In this document: piece after piece, positions 5,554 through 9,043 of the stretch
Numbering within the stretch: the stretch's first letter is position 1
How the letters are laid out: every line of letters starts with the position of its first letter
Origin: Desulfosarcina sp.
GTDB lineage: Bacteria > Desulfobacterota > Desulfobacteria > Desulfobacterales > Desulfosarcinaceae
Assembly (NCBI GenBank): GCA_018224455.1
Contig: JAGTUY010000334.1
Span: forward strand, 1-9,043
Reading direction: 5' to 3'
DNA length: 9,043 bases
Made by a program: the position numbers and the translations under genes
The notes under the pieces: generated by a model
What the model was told of the DNA's origin: nothing
Seen by the model: only the letters and a program-made list of their open reading frames with translations
Databases searched by the model: none

Positions 5554-6574
5554 TCGAATCCTTGTCGACTACTATCTTGACTGATATGATTTGGAACAGC
5601 CGGGCTTTCGTCGGTTCATCCATTCCGCAGCACGTATCCGCCACCTGATAGCATACGCCCCCGTCCTTGATTGGGCGGACGGACAGGGTGATGCGCTGCA
5701 CCCCGTTTGCCGGCTCCGTATCCACACAGGCATCGATGGCGTTGGTGACCAGGTTCATCAGGCACTGATGAATGCCCGCAGGGTCCATCCGCGTCGGGGT
5801 CAGTCCGGTCGCCACGTCCAAGATGAGATCCAACCCGTGGTCCCGGGACCGCGATCGCATCAGGTCGAAGACTTCCCGGGCGGGTTGCTCGGGATTTATC
5901 TGCCGATATTCCAGACGGTCTGTTTTGGCAAAGTTCAACAGGTCCAGGGAAAGGTTTTTTATCCGGTCCACATTCGCCCGCACCAGTTCCCATCCTTGCT
6001 TCAAATAGGCGGTGTCTTCCAGTTCGATGCCTTTTCCCAGAACGAACATGCCGCCGTCCAGACCGCCGGTGATATTCTTGATGGTGTGGGAGAGTCCTGC
6101 CACCGTTTCCCCCACCGCGGCAAGACGCTCCGCCTGGATGAGTTGACGGGATTTTTCTTCCACCAGGTCTTCCAGGTTTTCCGTGTAGGCCCTCAATTGA
6201 CGTCGCATCTCGATGCGTTCACCGGCCCGCTCCAGGGCAACGGTCAATGCGTCGTCGGATATGGGCTTGGTGATGAAATCGGTTGCCTGGAATTTGAGGC
6301 TCTCGATGGCCAGGTCCATGTCGCCGTGGCCGGTGAGCATGATCACTTCCGTGTCCGGGTAGCGGTCTTTGATGACCTTGAGCAGTTCGATGCCGTCCAT
6401 GCCCGGCATCTTGATGTCGGTGAGGGTGATGGACGGACGGACGGCGTCGATGATTGCCAGGGCAGCCGCGGCATCTTCCGCTGCATGGACCGTGTATCCC
6501 AGATCGGCCAGGGAAATGCCCAGCACCTTGCGGATGCCCGCCTCATCGTCCACTAGAAGGATGTCGCCGGTCAT
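5423..6574 (-). CDS. Response-regulator receiver / histidine kinase hybrid, C-terminally truncated
   Basis: The 383-residue protein starts with a CheY-like receiver (about 3-118): acidic pair D9-D10, phospho-acceptor D53 in LTDIKMPGMDG, T81 and K103. A coiled-coil linker (about 120-150) leads to a kinase dimerisation domain with H163 in AGLSHTIKN, then the start of a HATPase domain: the N-box NLVTNAIDA with N278, and a G1 box DTCCGMD (313-319). The domain then ends abruptly at ARLFQ (residues 324-328). The ATP lid, the GTGLGL box and roughly 50 C-terminal residues are missing. They are replaced by about 55 residues read through the start of an Rrf2 gene in the wrong frame. ATP binding and kinase activity are therefore doubtful, though the receiver could still accept phosphate. 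The ATG overlaps the sensor kinase stop (ATGA), so translation is coupled. A longer start at 6658 would run inside the sensor gene and is not needed. Confidence 0.85.
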   Translation of the reverse strand: MTGDILLVDDEAGIRKVLGISLADLGYTVHAAEDAAAALAIIDAVRPSITLTDIKMPGMDGIELLKVIKDRYPDTEVIMLTGHGDMDLAIESLKFQATDFITKPISDDALTVALERAGERIEMRRQLRAYTENLEDLVEEKSRQLIQAERLAAVGETVAGLSHTIKNITGGLDGGMFVLGKGIELEDTAYLKQGWELVRANVDRIKNLSLDLLNFAKTDRLEYRQINPEQPAREVFDLMRSRSRDHGLDLILDVATGLTPTRMDPAGIHQCLMNLVTNAIDACVDTEPANGVQRITLSVRPIKDGGVCYQVADTCCGMDEPTKARLFQIISVKIVVDKDSNAGSTQEKPVCPARHLRTCQTHGPRAGEDIGYRHHPVHPAAIS

Positions 6575-8850
6575 GATGGATCTTTCGCAATGGGAAAGTG
6601 CAAGTTGAAACACGCGCCGCCTTCCGGGTTCGTCGTCACATTGATCGAGCCGCCGCACTCCTTGACGATGCTGTAGCTGATGGAGAGCCCCAGCCCGGTT
6701 CCCTTGCCCACTTTTTTGGTGGTGTAGAAGGGCTCGAAAATCTTGCCTCGGATCGACTCCGGCACACCGCTCCCCGTATCGCCCACCGACAGGGTGACCG
6801 TCTTCGTATTGCTTGTGGTGACCAGCGTGATCATGCGGGGGGCCATGCTTTCCGGTGCATGGTCGGACCGCTCTTCGATGGCATCCCGGGCGTTGATGAG
6901 CAGGTTGATGATCACCTGCTCCAGACGGCTGGGGTTGCCCATCACCCGTGGCAGATCGGGATCCTTCTGCCAGATGACGTCGATGCCCCGCACCTTGAGT
7001 TGCTGGCTGAAGATCTCGAAAGCGCGTTCCAGTACCTCGTTGAGCAGAACCGGCTCCAGGTTGGGATCCGATTTTCTGCCGAACTGCCGCATGTGGTTGA
7101 TGATCTTGGTGGCCCGTTCCACATGGCTGTCGATCTCCTCGGACATGGTCAGCAGGATGTCATCGCGGATGGGCGCTTTCTTTTTCAGTTTGCGCATGAA
7201 AAAATTGCTGGCGGTCTTGATTACCGACAGGGGCTGGTTCAGCTCATGGGCAACGCCGGTGGCCATCTCCCCGAGGGTGGCCATCTTGCTGGCCTGGATC
7301 AGCTGCTGCTCCGTTTCCAGCCGCTTGGTGACGTCACTGATGGTTACCAGCAGCACCTGCTGGCCGGTGTATTCGGAAGGGGAAATGCGGATGTCCACAT
7401 AAAGCAGCCGATCATCGGCGCCCACATGGCGCACCTGGTTCAACACCGCCGCGGTGGCCATGCGAAAAGCCATGGTTTCGCGTTCATCAGGTTCGAAAAG
7501 CGTCAGAAAGCAGGTGCCGATCAAGCGTTTCCTGTCCAGTCCGTAAACAGTCTGAACGCTCTTGTTGCAATCCAGAATCTCCAGGCTGCGGATCTCCAAG
7601 ACGAAGACCGGGTTGGGAATGTTGTTGAAAATGGCATGGTATTTTTTTTCGGACAGTTCCAGTTTGTCTTCCAGTTGCTTGCGTTCGGAAATGTCCAGGT
7701 TCATCTCCATGGCGGCGACGATCCGGCCGCTTTCATCGCGAATGGGCGAGGTGCGCACGATCCAGTGCTTGATGCTGCCGTCCTTGTCCACACCGGTCTC
7801 TTCGCTGTAATGGGATTGTCCGTCGGCAAAGGTGGCCTCCACCGGGCAGTCCTCGCATTTCTCCCAGCGCCCCTTGTAGGCACGGTAGCAGAAATCACCG
7901 GGTTGAGGTGCGAATTTGTCGGCGAATTCACGGTTGTAGCCGATGAGCCGGTAGTCCCGGTCCTGTACGGTGATAACACAGGGCACCATTTCAAACAGGT
8001 TCTGGAACTGGTCGCGCTGCTTGTTGAGCTCGCTCTGCTTGCCGTTGATGGCTGTGCCCATCTGTCGAATGGCCTTGGCCAATTGTCCCATTTCATCGGC
8101 CTGGTCAACTTCCACCGGTGCCGAGTAATCTCCTTTTTCGATGCGCCGGGTGCCGTCAATGAGTTTTTTGACTGGGTATTTCACGAACCGGTAAATGAAA
8201 AAAAGGATCATGGCCGATGTGGTCAGGAAAATGAAGGCGGCCAGGGCGACCAGGTTTCTTTCGTAGCGGGCCAGCTCCAGGTCCGCTTCTTCCAGCGAAA
8301 CGACCAGGTCGATGGCACCCAGCACCTTTTTGTCCGGCGGATGGACGTGGCAGGCATCGGTGGAACAGCCCGGTTCGTTGTAGACCGGGCTGATGACGCC
8401 CATCAGCCGGTAGCCGCTCTTTGACCGGAAGGTGCGTACGGTTTCGGCCAGCGCCACCTGATGCACCGGTGGATCGCTGCGGTGGCAGATGAAGCAGGCC
8501 TCGTCCTTGATGTTGGTGATCGTGTCAATCTCGAGATCCTGATTGGAGAATTTGATCTCACCCTGTTTGTTATAGATGCGGATGTTGACGATGTCGTGTT
8601 GCTTGGAAATGTTGTTGATGATCTGCTTGATGTCATCTCTGGAGTTGAGCATCATGGCATAATGGGTGCCCAGTCGGATGGTGTTGCTCAGCCGCTGCGT
8701 GCCGGCGGTGATGTTGCCCACCATCTTTTGCTGCATGTATCGAAAATTGAAGAATCCCCACACCGCGAGGGAGAGAAACAACACCAAGCCGACGCTGGCC
8801 AATAGTTTGAGCAACAGGCTCTCGTGAATGACGGATTTCAGTGACGGCAT
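6571..8850 (-). CDS. Membrane sensor histidine kinase with two c-type haem motifs, HAMP and two PAS domains
   Basis: The protein is 759 residues from the chosen ATG. A first membrane span (about 16-36) is followed by an extracytoplasmic loop (37-197) holding a CxxCH motif (C119, C122, H123) and a CX4CH motif (C162, C167, H168), both covalent c-haem attachment patterns. A second span is at about 199-221, then HAMP (about 222-275). PAS 1 (about 280-392) carries C321 and a CEDCP motif (C332, C335); PAS 2 spans about 397-512. The kinase core is complete: phospho-acceptor H535 in GVAHELNQPLSV, N-box with N653, G1 box DTGSGVP (691-697), F-box FEPFYTTKK and G2 box GKGTGLGLS (716-723). It should sense redox state or a diatomic gas outside the membrane and phosphorylate the receiver protein whose start codon overlaps its stop. 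The start at 8850 has AAAGGG 8 bases upstream; an ATG at 8994 lacks a ribosome-binding site and lies upstream of the predicted promoter. Confidence 0.93.
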   Translation of the reverse strand: MPSLKSVIHESLLLKLLASVGLVLFLSLAVWGFFNFRYMQQKMVGNITAGTQRLSNTIRLGTHYAMMLNSRDDIKQIINNISKQHDIVNIRIYNKQGEIKFSNQDLEIDTITNIKDEACFICHRSDPPVHQVALAETVRTFRSKSGYRLMGVISPVYNEPGCSTDACHVHPPDKKVLGAIDLVVSLEEADLELARYERNLVALAAFIFLTTSAMILFFIYRFVKYPVKKLIDGTRRIEKGDYSAPVEVDQADEMGQLAKAIRQMGTAINGKQSELNKQRDQFQNLFEMVPCVITVQDRDYRLIGYNREFADKFAPQPGDFCYRAYKGRWEKCEDCPVEATFADGQSHYSEETGVDKDGSIKHWIVRTSPIRDESGRIVAAMEMNLDISERKQLEDKLELSEKKYHAIFNNIPNPVFVLEIRSLEILDCNKSVQTVYGLDRKRLIGTCFLTLFEPDERETMAFRMATAAVLNQVRHVGADDRLLYVDIRISPSEYTGQQVLLVTISDVTKRLETEQQLIQASKMATLGEMATGVAHELNQPLSVIKTASNFFMRKLKKKAPIRDDILLTMSEEIDSHVERATKIINHMRQFGRKSDPNLEPVLLNEVLERAFEIFSQQLKVRGIDVIWQKDPDLPRVMGNPSRLEQVIINLLINARDAIEERSDHAPESMAPRMITLVTTSNTKTVTLSVGDTGSGVPESIRGKIFEPFYTTKKVGKGTGLGLSISYSIVKECGGSINVTTNPEGGACFNLHFPIAKDPS

Positions 8851-8917
8851 GGGAGGCGCCCTTTGCGGGTTGTGGGAAAAAGAGAGGTCGGTCCAAAGAC
8901 ATGGAAACACCTGTGGA

Positions 8918-8946
8918 AAGATATCTGAAAAGCCCACACGGGTCAA
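8918..8946 (-). promoter_or_regulatory. Sigma70-like promoter of the sensor kinase operon
   Basis: On the minus strand TTGACC (plus coordinates 8941-8946, five of six consensus bases) and TATCTT (8918-8923, four of six) are separated by exactly 17 bases. The expected start of transcription is near 8911, leaving a leader of about 60 bases before the ATG at 8850. This supports the shorter start of the kinase gene. Confidence 0.5.
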
Positions 8947-9003
8947 CACAGGGGATGCATAACCATCGGCATTCACATACTGTATTAAATTCATCTTTTA
9001 TGC

Positions 9004-9033
9004 TTGACATTAATCGTTCTTTTTCTCTATTCT
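9004..9033 (+). promoter_or_regulatory. Rightward sigma70-like promoter pointing out of the window
   Basis: A perfect TTGACA (9004-9009) is followed after 18 bases by TATTCT (9028-9033, four of six consensus bases), in an AT-rich stretch. It would drive a gene to the right of the window, divergent from the sensor kinase. No part of that gene is visible. Confidence 0.45.
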
Positions 9034-9043
9034 TACCTTGTGG

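Larger units (their letters stand above)
8851..9043. other. Intergenic region upstream of the sensor kinase
   Basis: This 193-base stretch contains no convincing gene. The minus-strand frame stays open up to 8994 but lacks a ribosome-binding site and carries the sensor promoter inside it. The right end is AT-rich and holds a rightward promoter-like sequence. The layout indicates a divergent gene or operon to the right of the window. Confidence 0.6.

Noticed and set aside
5591..6556. Plus-strand open frame of 321 codons
   Set aside because: Antisense shadow of the receiver-kinase gene; no domain, and no ribosome-binding site that I could see.
6598..8424. Plus-strand open frame of 608 codons
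   Set aside because: It lies entirely antisense to the sensor kinase, whose complete domain order and motifs are on the minus strand. The long frame is a by-product of GC-rich codon bias and shows no recognisable domain.
8851..8994. N-terminal extension of the sensor kinase from the ATG at 8994
   Set aside because: No ribosome-binding site, the predicted promoter falls inside it, and the extension would put 48 non-hydrophobic residues before the first membrane span.
1..9043. tRNA, rRNA, CRISPR arrays, insertion sequences or long repeats
   Set aside because: Reading both strands by eye showed no cloverleaf-like T-arm sequence, no evenly spaced direct repeats and no transposase motif; a computed search could still find weak structures.

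Overview
The window looks like chromosomal DNA from a Desulfobacterota (deltaproteobacterial, Desulfosarcina-like) anaerobe. This is inferred from the style of the two-component proteins, the c-type haem motifs in a sensor kinase and the Rrf2-type sequence. No rRNA, tRNA, transposase or CRISPR array is visible.

Layout, left to right. (1) Positions 1-2156, plus strand, are the end of an OpuC/ProU-type quaternary-amine (glycine betaine/choline/carnitine-class) ABC importer: the C-terminal end of the ATPase with its CBS pair, one permease, and an exported solute-binding protein. This part is visibly AT-richer than what follows. (2) Positions 2238-4539, plus strand, hold two enzymes: an MmgE/PrpD-family protein and a nitrilase-superfamily C-N hydrolase. 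They lie just behind the importer, so an uptake-plus-catabolism unit is plausible, but the substrate cannot be read from sequence. (3) Positions 4702-5241, plus strand, encode a small membrane cytochrome b561 with its own strong ribosome-binding site. (4) Positions 5281-8850, minus strand, form a signalling block. A membrane sensor kinase carries two c-type haem motifs in its extracytoplasmic loop, two PAS domains and a complete kinase core. It overlaps by ATGA a receiver-histidine kinase protein whose ATPase domain is cut off. Fused directly behind the cut are the start and ribosome-binding site of an Rrf2-family regulator that is itself broken after its DNA-binding helices. (5) Positions 8851-9043 are an intergenic region with a good sigma70-like promoter for the sensor kinase and a second one pointing right, out of the window.

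The haem sensor probably detects redox state or a ligand such as NO, CO or O2 and passes phosphate to the receiver-kinase. Because the receiver protein has lost the end of its ATPase domain and the neighbouring regulator is a remnant, the output side of this pathway appears damaged or rewired here. The most noteworthy items are the double-haem sensor, the receiver-kinase/Rrf2 deletion junction, and the importer-PrpD-nitrilase association with an altered active-site position in the PrpD-like enzyme.
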